Shown: in pieces, positions 1 to 8,380 of the stretch | Layout of the letters: each line of letters starts with the position of its first letter | Numbering within the stretch: the stretch's first letter is position 1 | Assembly (NCBI GenBank): GCA_026770615.1 | Contig: MU631818.1 | Span: forward strand, 18,788-37,549 | Source of the DNA: Pavlovales sp. CCMP2436 | Taxonomy: Eukaryota; Haptophyta; Pavlovophyceae; Pavlovales | DNA: 18,762 nt | Direction: 5' to 3' | Translations under genes and position numbers: made by a program | The notes under the pieces: model-generated | Seen by the model: only the letters and a program-made list of their open reading frames with translations | Databases searched by the model: none | What the model was told of the DNA's origin: nothing

Positions 1-1
1 G

Positions 2-82
<81 letters not shown>

Positions 83-483
83 CTACTAGTGTTAGGGGGG
101 CAGCATGGAATCTCACTGACCGCCGCATACCGAGTGTTGCCCTCGTCCGTTACGAGGCGCGCCGCGACGATGGCTGCCGTCTCGCGCGCGCGCAGAAAGT
201 CCGAGGAAAAGATAGCGACCCGCCGTTCGCGCGCGAGCGCGCAAAACTGCTCCGCCGCCAGGCCCGCCTGCGCGCGCCCGGCCTCCGACAGCCCGTGCTC
301 GACGGTGGCAACCGAGGGGTTTGACGAAATGACGCCCGCCACGTTCGCCAGGCTCTCGCCGTGCCTGAGCATGTAGTAGTCGTGCCGCGGCGCGGCGACC
401 GCCGAGAAGGCCACTAGCCCTCGGCGGAGCAGTGCCTGCGTTCCGCGCCGAAGCATCGGCGTCTGGATGGCGGGAACCCGCAT
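1..483 (-). CDS. Histidine phosphatase (phosphoglycerate mutase-like) family protein, N-terminal part
   Basis: The minus-strand frame opens at an ATG at 483-481, the first in-frame ATG after a stop, and stays open to the window edge, finally through the C run. Residues 40-44 read RHGES with Asn at 47, the catalytic RHG loop of the histidine phosphatase superfamily, in which the histidine is transiently phosphorylated. Residues 93-103 read SSDFLRARETA, matching the second conserved SxLxRAxxTA motif at the usual spacing. Residues 1-32 are rich in Arg, Ala and Leu with no acidic residue and could be a mitochondrial or plastid targeting peptide; that is inference. Homology is convincing only to about residue 118. 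A possible splice donor (GT at 130-129) follows, so sequence after it may be intron. The C-terminal half with the second catalytic histidine lies outside the window. Substrate cannot be predicted: the family includes mutases, sugar phosphatases and protein phosphatases. Confidence 0.8.
3..82. repeat. 80-base G homopolymer at the window edge
   Basis: Positions 3-82 are an unbroken run of G. On the minus strand this is a C run lying just beyond the readable part of the histidine phosphatase gene, so it may fall in an intron of that gene. A homopolymer of this length is often a sequencing or assembly artefact near a contig end, and its true length should not be trusted. Confidence 0.95.
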
Positions 484-857
484 CTTCTTTGCGTCTCCAA
501 TTCTAGCACCCCATCGTGAAGATGTTTTAAAAATTAGTTATGTGAGCATTGAGCAAGAGGCGAAGCCTCGTGGTCGCTGAGATGAGGCTGGCAGTTTGGC
601 AGGCGGGCTAGTTGGTAGGCTGGCATGCGGGTTAGCTGCCAGCTGCGAGTCGACCAGTCGACGCAAGCCGGGATTGATTGCATCGCCGTGTCGCTCTAGT
701 CACCGACTTTAAAAAAAGGTCAGCTGGCGGCTGACCGCCATGGGCGACGGCACGCCGGCGCCGAGCGCCGCCGTCCACTTTCTGACTCGGATGAAGGTGG
801 CCGCACTGCTTGCCGACAGCAGGTAACGCAGGTGGCAACTCAGAGCGGCGCGAGCGC

Positions 858-901
858 GCCAGCTACGCGCCAGCTACACGCCAGCTACACGCCAGCTACG
901 C
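858..901. repeat. Tandem repeat, 4 x 11 bp
   Basis: Four consecutive copies of GCCAGCTACRC (third-last base A or G) fill this interval. Related CAGCT-containing words also occur further upstream around 585-650. Confidence 0.9.
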
Positions 902-1292
902 GCACGGATCTCACCGCCTCCCCCCGGATGGAGATATTTAGCCGGTGGCTGCGCGCGGCCAGTGCGCTGAGATATTTTACGGGTGCACAGCTATGTTCCC
1001 ACGCTCTGCTCTCGATGCAGAGCCTATAAGTTTGACTAAGTTCTTTCAAGGATCAACGGTAGGCCGCATCATCAATCTGATCAAATACTGGCTATCCCCA
1101 TGCCGTGGCGTCCAAGGCAACGTGCGGTAACCATGGCGAGTTCCCGCCGCGTGGTTCGTCGGCTACAGCGTGCCGAATACTCCCTATTGAATAGGTTATT
1201 TAGACTATTAAATAGGTTCAGGGGTGGGACCGATTACCCCCCTTCGTGCAGAAAAGCACACGAATTCGAAATAAATCAGCGCCTCCCGGCAG

Positions 1293-1350
1293 CACCCCGC
1301 CGCCCGCGTCAGTGGTGGTGACACCCCGCCGCCCGCGTTAGTGGTGGTGA
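1293..1350. repeat. Tandem repeat, 2 x 29 bp
   Basis: Two adjacent 29-bp units at 1293-1321 and 1322-1350 differ at one base (C versus T, in GTCAG versus GTTAG). They lie about 100 bp before the likely start of the secreted-protein gene. Confidence 0.9.
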
Positions 1351-1453
1351 CCCTAAGTATTTTAGACCCACTTCATTGACCGGTCATGACCGAAGATCTC
1401 AGGCTCTTGACGACTTTTGTCGCGCGACGGTCAGCTCGCCCAATCGAATCGAC

Positions 1454-2968
1454 ATGGGCCTCCGCCTCGCGGCGCTGCTGGCGCTCTGCATGCCGCACGG
1501 AGGCGGTTCGGACCAGGTCACCCCTCTCCATCGCCGGGACGCCGCCCAGACCAAGCAGCAGGACCAGTCGGCCAAGCGGGCTCTCGCCGCGGCCACGGAG
1601 TGCACCCTCGCTAACATCAGCGCCTCGCTCTCGCCGGGCTCGGCCGCCCTGCGCCGATACGTTTCCCACGTATACGGCGTGGAGCAAGACGAGCAGCTCG
1701 CGCTCGAGCGCGACCAGCACTTTTATGAGCAGCTGCAGTGCTGCGTGGACGTGCTCTTCGTCCCGCTGCTGCCGGCCAAGATGCGCCGCTGCAACTGGGC
1801 GCGCGACCCGGCCGGGTTCGGATCGGTCTACCGGCTGCAAAATTACTACATGCAGCCGCGCAACTCGGTGTGGATCTACCGGTTTGCGCATGCCGGCTGC
1901 CCGCACCGCCCCACCAACAACAACACTGCCCGGGTCCTCCCGCCTGAACTGCCGCCCCTCAAGAACCACACGGAGGAGTGGGTAGAGGTGACCCACTCCT
2001 TCACGAGGCACTACGCCGAGGTGGGGCTCTCTTTCCTCTACAGAGCCAAGGGCTCGGGGCTGTGGTACAAGCTGGGGGGCGAGAGCAGCAAGGTCCTAGA
2101 GGTGCGCACGCACGAGCGGTTGTACGTCCTCTCGGGCCAGAACGTGACCAGTGGAGCCTGGCCACAGGTGCGGCAGTGGGCAGTTTCGCGCGGCCTCGAG
2201 TCGCTCCTAGTCACGCACCGTTGCGAGGCATGGGGCCCCGCCTATCACGACGAGATCGTCCAGATCCTGCCGCCCGCCTTCGTCGCCACCGGCAACGCTC
2301 GGATCACGCCCTCCGAGTCGCGGGCGCGCGCGCAGACGTTCCAACGAGAGCTGTGCGCGCCCTACTACGCGGGCGGCTACTGGCCGAGGCTACACAGCTG
2401 CAACTGCTGCGCATGGGGCGTTCAGGAGCCGACGTGGTGCGCGCAGGGCGAGGGCTTCGGCGTACGCTACTCCGTTGAGGGGGAGCTGCTGGGCGCGTCG
2501 GATGTGAACCGGCAGGGCGCGCCCCCCTTCCTCTTCCTCGGTGGAAAATTCGCGAATGCCAGCAACGGCAAAGCCAACGGCGGGCAGGCAGCGGCAGCGA
2601 TGCGGATCGCAGAGCGTCTCCAACGCACCCGCGGGCGACAGCAGACATTCGCCGCGCAAAAACGCAAGGGCCGCGTGCGGGCGGGTGGCGCGGGAGCGAT
2701 GGGGACGGCGGCCAGAGGCATGTGGCGTCGGCCCAAGCGAGCGCCTCAGTCAAAGCGTCTGGACCCGCTGCCGCCTACCCCGCGGAACAGGCGCTCGTTG
2801 CAAAAAGACATCTCCGATATCGTCCGTTTCCCGGAAAAGTTCACGTCTACGCCGAAGGCGAAACCTGTGGAGAAGGACACGCTCCACTTCCTTCACATGC
2901 ATTGCGCGCAGGCAGGCTCGCCGTCGCCGAGTCAGATCGTGACGTCTGGCGCACGCCCGCTGGGGTGA
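1454..2968 (+). CDS. Probable secreted or lumenal protein of unknown function (504 aa)
   Basis: The frame is open from 1376, but I chose the ATG at 1454 because it gives a typical signal peptide: MGLRLAALLALCMPHGGG, short n-region, leucine/alanine core, small residues at the likely cleavage point. Consistent with secretion are many cysteines and Asn-X-Ser/Thr sequons with Asn codons at 1613, 1964, 2141 and 2554. The central part (about residues 125-360) looks like a folded domain: several aromatic residues, the motif GSGLWYKLG at residues 200-208, a later GLESLLVTHRCEAWG stretch and a cysteine cluster CNCCAWG. I do not recognise a named family. After about residue 375 the composition changes to Lys/Arg/Ala-rich, low-complexity sequence, and a competing frame (2722-3099) overlaps this tail, so the true C-terminus may come from a missed intron or frameshift. 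Stop is TGA. No intron is evident before residue 375. Confidence 0.6.
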   Translation: MGLRLAALLALCMPHGGGSDQVTPLHRRDAAQTKQQDQSAKRALAAATECTLANISASLSPGSAALRRYVSHVYGVEQDEQLALERDQHFYEQLQCCVDVLFVPLLPAKMRRCNWARDPAGFGSVYRLQNYYMQPRNSVWIYRFAHAGCPHRPTNNNTARVLPPELPPLKNHTEEWVEVTHSFTRHYAEVGLSFLYRAKGSGLWYKLGGESSKVLEVRTHERLYVLSGQNVTSGAWPQVRQWAVSRGLESLLVTHRCEAWGPAYHDEIVQILPPAFVATGNARITPSESRARAQTFQRELCAPYYAGGYWPRLHSCNCCAWGVQEPTWCAQGEGFGVRYSVEGELLGASDVNRQGAPPFLFLGGKFANASNGKANGGQAAAAMRIAERLQRTRGRQQTFAAQKRKGRVRAGGAGAMGTAARGMWRRPKRAPQSKRLDPLPPTPRNRRSLQKDISDIVRFPEKFTSTPKAKPVEKDTLHFLHMHCAQAGSPSPSQIVTSGARPLG

Positions 2969-3330
2969 TGGAGGAATTCTTTAAGTGCCAGGGATTAAAC
3001 TTAAGTATGAAACTATCGACTCCGCACGAGGAACAGTATTTCGATATAATTAAAGAGAGGTTTCGGGCAGTACTTCCAACGCCTAGAGGAATAGATTAAG
3101 TGGATGTGCTACACTTGGGTCCGATTGAGACCTGTCAGGGGACGGGCGTATTTCTAGATATTTACACACTCTCAGGCGCCCGAACCCTTCATATAGTTCT
3201 AAAAAATCTTCGCTGCAATAAATGATAATAGATATATATGTTAAATATATTCTTCGAAAAATCTTCGCTGAAATATGACTTGTTGTTTATTTTTTTCCCA
3301 CTGTGAATACGTATGGCAATATATGGCAAT
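2969..3330. other. AT-rich spacer
   Basis: Base composition shifts from GC-rich to AT-rich here. A second frame overlapping the end of the secreted-protein gene runs to 3099 and reads sensibly for its last 40 codons (motif EEFFKCQGLNLSMKL), so a short 3' exon cannot be excluded. Otherwise I see only a duplicated word AAAAATCTTCGCTG near 3203 and 3258. Confidence 0.5.
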
Positions 3331-3743
3331 GGGTTGAAATCCGAATTAGTGGCGCGATTCCGCACTGGGGAGGGGGAAAGTGGTGGCCCGGACAAAGAAG
3401 TAGACATTGGTCACCCCTGCGCGCTAAGTGTCGATAGCTGATGTCAAATAGAGCCCTCCTCGACGGTCGGAGCCCACCTCTTGTGCCTTTCAGGTGCCTT
3501 TAGGGTCGACAACATACTTCGTGTAACTAACATTTCCGATTCTCAGCGTTCGGAAGCGAAAAGAAAGTCATAGTTCCCGAGGTGGTGCCGCGGATTTAGT
3601 TGCAGATTCGTGAATGGGCGAGGCCCATTCACGAATCTGCAACTAAATCCGCGGCACCACCTCCGATTCGTGAGTTGCTCCGGGGGATTTTCACCGGACT
3701 TTTTTCAAAAAAAATCCTGGCCACTAATTCGGATTTTGACCCC
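3331..3743. mobile_element. Foldback/MITE-like element, copy 1
   Basis: The ends are inverted copies of about 22 bp: GAAATCCGAATTAGTGGC at 3336-3353 and its complement, with one mismatch nearby, at 3719-3739. Inside lies a perfect 41-bp-arm hairpin at 3579-3663. No coding sequence is present, so this is a non-autonomous element. Parts recur elsewhere: the right half matches 7416-7600 in reverse orientation, and the left end (3333-3375) matches 17467-17511 in reverse. I could not define a target-site duplication, and weak similarity around TATATGGCAA on both sides suggests the true ends may be a little further out. Confidence 0.7.
3579..3663. repeat. Perfect inverted repeat, 41-bp arms, 3-nt loop
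   Basis: The arm at 3579-3619 is exactly complementary to 3623-3663, with loop GAG at 3620-3622. The arms begin GAGGTGGTGCCGCGG. It forms the core of the foldback element; a transcript across it would fold into a long uninterrupted duplex. Confidence 0.97.
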
Positions 3744-4208
3744 ACTATATGGCAAAAATGTTGGAAAAAAATATTCGCTTGTCATATTGAAAAATAATTG
3801 CAAATATTTCGCTTATCCCAAGCCTGCGGCGCCTGGGAGCGCCTGGAAGCGCCAGGGAACGCCTGGGGGCGCGGCATGCGGCCGAGGGGAGGAGTACCCT
3901 TAGAGTCATAAGCCACTGTATTCGCACTTCAGACGTGTGATCTCCCCCCCTCGCATGCCCGTTCAAGCATCTTGCGGTAGCGAATAGTACACATATTCAT
4001 ACTTAGTTTTGCGTGCGTGCTTCTCAAGCCCCCTTTCTGAAGACAATCCTTCAGCGCGTGAAGTTGGCAGGGTTTCGTTAATAACTAATAAGGCTACTCT
4101 ATTTTTAAACCACCTGATTGCAACCAGCACCTGCCCGTCCAAGCCACGAAGGGCAGGCGGGGCGCAGGCACATCCTCCCATCGACCCGCAAGTTGCAGAA
4201 GCCCTCTG
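3744..4208. other. Spacer upstream of the F-box/kelch gene
   Basis: No gene seen. About 3824-3876 has a GC-rich stretch with repeated GCGCCTGG/GCGCCAGG words. The last 200 bp become less GC-rich, then GC-rich again immediately before the F-box gene start; promoter elements should lie here but none is clear. Confidence 0.5.
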
Positions 4209-5507
4209 ATGGTAAGCAGCGAGGAGCCGTACACGCCGTTCGACCTGCTCGACGACGGCATCGTCATCACGATCCTCTGCTTCGCCGAGCCCGAGTCGCT
4301 CGGCTGCACCTCGCTGGTTTGCAAGCGCTTCGCCGAGCTGTGCATCGAGCCCTACATCTGGGAGCCGCTGCTCGACGCGGCGCTGCTGTCGAGCGGCGAA
4401 GGTTTTTTGGCGCTGCCGAGCGAGGGCACGAGCTGGCGCGAGCGGTACAAGCAGTGGCACACGCTCAGCTCGCTCGCGTGGTCGGGCTGCCCTCTGGCGG
4501 CGGGCTCGGCCCAGCCGACAGCGCGTTACGGGCACCGCGCTGCGGCGGTGAGCGACTCGGTGACATATGTGCACGGCGGCATTGATGCGCACGGCGGGCT
4601 GGGTGACCTTTGGATCCTGAAGAGCGACGAGGCGGCCAAGGCTGGTATGGCCTCGTGGGAGCTGGTCGCGTCGACCTCGGAGCACATCCCGATCGCCCGC
4701 ATGTCGGCCACCCTCTCGCCCGTCTACATGAACAACTCGGCGCACCCCGCGCTGATCCTGTTCGGTGGGCACGGCGGCGGGAGCATGCTCAACGACGTGT
4801 GGCTCTTTGACACGCGCACCGCCGCGTGGACGATGCTGCTACCACACACTGACACCGCGCAGGCCAACTCGAGCGTGTGCCCTGACGGGAGGTGGGCGCA
4901 CTCGGCGATCACGCAAAGCAGCAGCTCGGAGATGGTCATCTTTGGCGGCGCCGCGGCGGGCATCCGCTGCTTTAACGACGTGCTCTCGTTCAGCGTGTGC
5001 ACGCACCGGTGGACGCGACACGAGTGCGCCGGCGAGACCCCGATCCCGCGCTCAGGCCACTCGGCCTGCCGCGTGGCGGAGAGCATGTACATATTCGGCG
5101 GGAACACGACCGTCGAGGGCTACATATTTGGGGGCCCGGTGACGACCGTGGGCTCGCTCAACGATCTATGGGAGTATGCGCTGGACACGCGCGCGTGGAC
5201 GCAGGTGGTCAGCACAGGGGGGAGCGTGCCGTCCCCGCGCTTCAACCACTCGCTCATCCCCCTCGGCAGCCGGCTGGTCGTGTTCGGTGGCCGCGATGTT
5301 CATGTGATTAATTCGTTCGACCCGGCGCTGTACTGCTTCGACCTGCAGCGGCGGCGGTGGAGTGAGCTTTTTGTAGGCGGCGAGAAACCGCGCGCGCGCG
5401 CCGGCCACGCGGTGACCTCTTGCGAAGGCGGCGTCCTCGTCTTCGGCGGTTACGGTTCGAGTGAAGATAATCTCAACGACGCCTTACTGCTGCACGTGTG
5501 GGAGTGA
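4209..5507 (+). CDS. F-box / kelch-repeat protein (432 aa)
   Basis: An intact, intronless frame. Residues about 8-55 form an F-box: FDLLDDGIVITILCF, then SLVCKRFAEL, then a tryptophan (W51) as usual near its end. By family, the F-box binds SKP1 and places the protein in an SCF (SKP1-cullin-F-box) ubiquitin ligase, with the C-terminal domain choosing the substrate. From about residue 105 to 430 there are six kelch repeats, each with the typical hydrophobic strand ending in Gly-Gly followed by an aspartate-aromatic-tryptophan pattern: HGG 122-124, FGG 185-187, 245-247, 296-298, 359-361 and 412-414, with ND[VL] turns such as LNDVWLFD at 194-201 and LNDLWEYALD at 317-326. This should fold as a six-bladed beta-propeller. 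The start ATG at 4209 is immediately before the F-box, so little or no N-terminal tail exists. The stop is TGA. The substrate cannot be inferred. Flanked on both sides by repeats, but the frame shows no damage. Confidence 0.92.
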   Translation: MVSSEEPYTPFDLLDDGIVITILCFAEPESLGCTSLVCKRFAELCIEPYIWEPLLDAALLSSGEGFLALPSEGTSWRERYKQWHTLSSLAWSGCPLAAGSAQPTARYGHRAAAVSDSVTYVHGGIDAHGGLGDLWILKSDEAAKAGMASWELVASTSEHIPIARMSATLSPVYMNNSAHPALILFGGHGGGSMLNDVWLFDTRTAAWTMLLPHTDTAQANSSVCPDGRWAHSAITQSSSSEMVIFGGAAAGIRCFNDVLSFSVCTHRWTRHECAGETPIPRSGHSACRVAESMYIFGGNTTVEGYIFGGPVTTVGSLNDLWEYALDTRAWTQVVSTGGSVPSPRFNHSLIPLGSRLVVFGGRDVHVINSFDPALYCFDLQRRRWSELFVGGEKPRARAGHAVTSCEGGVLVFGGYGSSEDNLNDALLLHVWE

Positions 5508-5536
5508 TTAGTGAGCTGCGTTAGCTGATATATATA

Positions 5537-5592
5537 TAGCGGCTCAGCATGGTTCAACAGGTGTTATTCACTCACTGACTTGGTCGACGTCA
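5537..5592 (+). repeat. Left terminal inverted repeat of the 5524-6436 element
   Basis: About 56 bp, complementary to 6358-6414 with several mismatches. Outer end TAGCGGCTCAGCATGG, inner end GGTCGACGTCAG. Confidence 0.9.
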
Positions 5593-5940
5593 GACGTTAG
5601 TCCTGGCAGCAGGGATGGTGGTGGTAGAGGTGAGGTTGATGGTGAACTCGTAGCAATTGCCACAGGTTCCCCCCCAGCTGATATACAGAATGATATACAG
5701 AATGAGACGAAGACAGAGTGATATGATGATGACATTCTGGGCATGTTCCCATTCCTATTCGTACTGCATGCTACGTGTGCATGTTGTGTGTGTATGGGAG
5801 AGAGATACGTAGCCCCGCTGCTCCCTGTGCTGTGCGAGCGTGCAGCTGCAACTGCGCCCCCCGAGGGGGGCGCTGCCTGGCTCGCCACCATGATGTTGCT
5901 CTTCTCCACCATTCTGTTGCTTCTATCACGTGCTGTTACG

Positions 5941-6030
5941 GGCGCTGTTTCGAGCGGTGGCGAGCAGCACGCGGAGACGCCGCTCAAGGCTACCAAGGCT
6001 ACGACGACGATGCTGCTTCCTGCGGCCACC
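5941..6030 (+). repeat. Internal direct repeat, first copy
   Basis: About 90 bp, matched at 6145-6234. Shared core CACGCGGAGACGCCGCTCAA followed by GGCTACCAAG. Confidence 0.88.
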
Positions 6031-6144
6031 GCAGTGTGCGCGCTCGCAGCGTCGCGATGCTGTCCACTCGAGGTACTCGCTGGCACCTCTCGACTACCCG
6101 TCTCGCTCGGGTCCTCAAGTGGGTGTGCGTCGCGCACTGCGGTG

Positions 6145-6234
6145 GGCGCTGCTGCGCGCGGCGGCAGGCCGCACGCGGAGACGCCGCTCAAGGCTACCAA
6201 GAATACGAAGACGATGCTGCTCCCTGCGGCCGCC
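6145..6234 (+). repeat. Internal direct repeat, second copy
   Basis: Second copy of the unit at 5941-6030, diverged by scattered substitutions; the spacing is 204 bp. Confidence 0.88.
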
Positions 6235-6357
6235 ACGCCAGGGCTGCGGCGGCCGAGGCGCGGCCGAGGCGGGGCGTGGGGGCCGGGGCGCACACACTCA
6301 CACCCTTTGGTGTGAGTGCTGGTGCATGAGGGTTTGGGTCGATCGCTCGACCTCAGC

Positions 6358-6414
6358 CTGACGTCGACCAAGCCAGTAACTGAACAACACTTGTTGAACC
6401 ATGCTGAGCCGCTA
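6358..6414 (-). repeat. Right terminal inverted repeat of the 5524-6436 element
   Basis: Complementary partner of 5537-5592; begins CTGACGTCGACCAAG and ends CATGCTGAGCCGCTA. Confidence 0.9.
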
Positions 6415-6525
6415 ATAGATACATACGTATATCAGCGGCGTAGCGCGTCGGAGCCTGCGTTGGAGCGCTAAGATCACCTTTATGATTTATTACACCGCCA
6501 GCCAGAACCCCCTTCATTAATATAT

Positions 6526-6548
6526 TAGCGCGGCTCAGCATGGCTCAC
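6526..6548 (+). repeat. Solitary copy of the 5524-6436 element end
   Basis: The word TAGCGCGGCTCAGCATGG, followed by CTCAC, closely matches the terminal repeat TAGCGGCTCAGCATGG / TTCAAC with a two-base insertion. It is in left-end orientation and directly precedes the leucine-rich-repeat fragment; no matching right end was found after that fragment. Confidence 0.6.
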
Positions 6549-6607
6549 AGAGATACTGTAGTGTGTGTTTGTGTGTGTGTGCACGCAATGGGCGGGAGGC
6601 GTCCGCG

Positions 6608-6817
6608 CTCGGCGCTCCCCCCACCATCCGCCAGGTGGTGGAGGTCCTCAAGGCCAACGTGACGGTCAACGAGCTGGACCTTAGCCTCAACCAAATCGGG
6701 GATGTCGGCGCGCAGTACATCGAGGAGGCCCTCAAAACATAAAGTGTGACTGTCACTCGGCTAGACCTCTGCTCCAACCACATTACGGCCCGGCGGCTCA
6801 TTTTTTATCAAGTATGA
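6608..6817 (+). pseudogene. Leucine-rich-repeat protein fragment (ribonuclease-inhibitor type)
   Basis: One frame reads VVEVLKANVTVNELDLSLNQ followed by IGDVGAQYIEEALK, then a TAA stop at 6740-6742, then SVTVTRLDLCSNHI in the same frame. This matches the 28-29-residue repeat of ribonuclease-inhibitor/NLRC3-like proteins (LxxLDLSxNxIGDxGAxxLAEALK). About one and two-thirds repeats remain, broken by the stop and ending at TGA 6815-6817. There is no credible start; upstream is a GT-rich microsatellite. This is a dead fragment of a larger gene, possibly carried by the mobile element whose end lies at 6526. Confidence 0.8.
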
Positions 6818-7076
6818 ACCTCCGCAAAAGCAGCGCATCCCCACCGTGGCCAAATAACGGGCCAATAACTAGGTCACGATCCTCACTATTACTACCTCAG
6901 TAAAATTCCAGGTTAACTTAAGCGAATGTAACTCACAAGTCACAACGCAAGTCTTCTATCACACACATCTGAGTCACTTATTATTATTACCTTACAGCAA
7001 TCTGATATATCATATTCTTACATATTAGGCGGCACTGAGCCTAAAATCTTGGCCTCCGCAGGGCAGGATCATATTA
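6818..7076. other. Spacer, nothing recognised
   Basis: Moderately AT-rich sequence with no usable reading frame, RNA gene or repeat that I recognise. Confidence 0.4.
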
Positions 7077-7403
7077 CAGCAGCAATTATATTACTGATAA
7101 GGATTTTCAAGCTGACGTCTGACTGTTGCTGGAAGTTGTGTTGGTCTGAGCGCTGCGTCGGCCATTGCCTGCTGCGTGCCTTAGTCGGCTGCGCTGGCTT
7201 GGGCGCCACCGCGCGTGCCGATGGATCTCCGGTAGTGTGCCCGGGCACGGGCTTTTAGAGAGGTGATCTGCTGATTGCTGTTTGTCGTGTATCCACGCTG
7301 GGCGGCAATCGGGGCCAGCGCGCTCATCAGTAATCATATATACTCAGCTTAACTTTCAGGACAGTCAGCCGCCAGCTTAAATTCCAATCAGTAATATACT
7401 GTG
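7077..7403. mobile_element. MITE-like element, about 0.3 kb
   Basis: Inverted terminal repeats of about 50 bp with mismatches: 7086-7136 (TATATTACTGATAAGGATTT, then CAAGCTGACGTCTGACTG) and its complement at 7350-7399. Copies of the same end occur at 7604-7655 and 17563-17610, and a block of its interior (7146-7183) recurs at the last 36 bases of the window. No coding capacity is convincing. Confidence 0.7.
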
Positions 7404-7415
7404 AATCATCCAATC

Positions 7416-7600
7416 GGGTCGAAATCCGAATTAGTGGCGAGTCCGGGGGGAAATTCATAAAAATTCCGGTAGATGTTTTTTGAGCAACTCAGGAACCGGA
7501 GGTGGTGCCGCGGAGATAGTTGCAGATTTGTAAATGGGGCAGTCGCGGCACCACTTCGGGAACCATGACTTTCTTTTTGCTGAGGATCGGAAATGTTGGT
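7416..7600 (-). mobile_element. Foldback/MITE-like element, partial copy 2
   Basis: Begins GGGTCGAAATCCGAATTAGT and matches the reverse complement of roughly 3520-3743, including GAGCAACTCA, GGAGGTGGTGCCGCGG, ATAGTTGCAGAT and the outer segment with CATGACTTTCTTTT. One hairpin arm is largely lost, leaving GGTGGTGCCGCGG facing only CGCGGCACCAC. This is therefore a degraded, half-length relative of copy 1, and it lies between two MITE ends. Confidence 0.75.
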
Positions 7601-7603
7601 TAC

Positions 7604-7655
7604 AGTATATTACTAATAGGGATTCAAGCTGGCGTCTGACTGTTCTGAATGTGGT
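7604..7655 (+). repeat. Isolated MITE terminal repeat
   Basis: Matches the left terminal repeat at 7086-7136: CAGTATATTACTAATAGGG, then TTCAAGCTGGCGTCTGACTG. No partner in inverted orientation was found downstream, so this is a solo end or the left end of a truncated element. Confidence 0.75.
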
Positions 7656-8380
7656 TACAGTATATATAACATTTTGAAAATGTCGCGTGCCTTTTATAAT
7701 ATATTCCGCTCGAGACCCGTTATCGTCGGTTCATAACGACGTCACTCTCGCGAGTGAATCCGCCGTGCCCGCAGGTGCCTCCAGCTGCGCTTGTGCGCTG
7801 AAGGCCCATCACTGACAAAAAATTATATCGTTGAGTTGCCGAATGTGCCAAATTTGGCTCCTGAGCCTAAGCAGTGTGTAAGTTTTTAGTTAAACGTCCG
7901 TCCCCGGGAGGATTTCACTGGATTTAAGTGTTGAAAAACACTCAGATCAAGGGATCCACCCCGAGCACACGGATACCGTCCCCACCGCTGATCAGTTAAG
8001 ACACACGACGATCGACGACTGACGACTCTCGACTGGCGCGCTGACCGACCTCCACTACTCTCCCTCGCGTCGTCTGAAAATGCAGCACCCGCCCGTGGTG
8101 AACAAATCGTTGACCACGTAGTCCCCGCCTGGCAGCGGGGCCCCACTTGGACAGCGGGGAGAATTGGTTCCGTCGTACGCCCGGCGCGGTGCTGCATACC
8201 GCCCTTGCGGCGCCCCGAAGATCCCTCGGTATGCTGAATTCCCCGCTACAGCTGGGTCCGCAGCCCGCCTGAGACGAGGGACAGCGGGGGGCAGTGCCAA
8301 GTGCCCCCCTTCCGCGTTCTCGCAACGCGGCGTTGCGCCTGCAGCGGCGCTACCGCGCCTCACGGCGCGGCCTGCTCCAG
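7656..8380. other. Spacer with no confident gene
   Basis: AT-rich to about 7720, then GC-rich. Overlapping frames on both strands cover 7886-8420 (for example minus 8055-8420) but none shows a recognisable motif. A minus-strand stretch near 8070-8130 (GDYVVNDLFTTGG) reads like protein and could be a further degraded exon of the minus-strand frame that follows; evidence is weak. Confidence 0.35.

Larger units (their letters stand above)
484..1453. other. Spacer between divergent genes, with short tandem repeats
   Basis: No convincing gene is visible between the minus-strand phosphatase and the plus-strand secreted protein. The spacer should hold both 5' regions. It contains three small repeats: four 11-bp units of GCCAGCTACRC at 858-901, two 14-bp near copies of CTATTRAATAGGTT spaced 21 bp apart at 1184-1218, and two 29-bp units at 1293-1350. 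No promoter element could be assigned with confidence. Confidence 0.6.
5524..6436. mobile_element. Non-autonomous inverted-repeat DNA element, about 0.9 kb
   Basis: Terminal inverted repeats at 5537-5592 and 6358-6414 share the core GCGGCTCAGCATGGTTCAAC and end internally in TTGGTCGACGTCAG; similarity extends outward to GCTGATATA at 5524 and its complement ending at 6436. The interior is GC-rich and holds a direct repeat of about 90 bp (5941-6030 and 6145-6234, 204 bp apart). Long open frames exist on both strands (for example 5568-6371 minus and 5743-6315 plus), but I see no transposase motif or recognisable domain, so I do not call a gene. It is probably mobilised in trans. Superfamily not assigned. 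Confidence 0.75.

Noticed and set aside
1373..2011. 212-aa minus-strand frame opposite the secreted protein
   Set aside because: Antisense shadow; the plus frame has a signal peptide and sequons.
5568..6371. Open frames on both strands filling the 5524-6436 element
   Set aside because: No transposase or other domain is visible, the internal repeat appears as two low-complexity hydrophobic segments, and the frame extends into the terminal repeat. Insufficient to call a gene.
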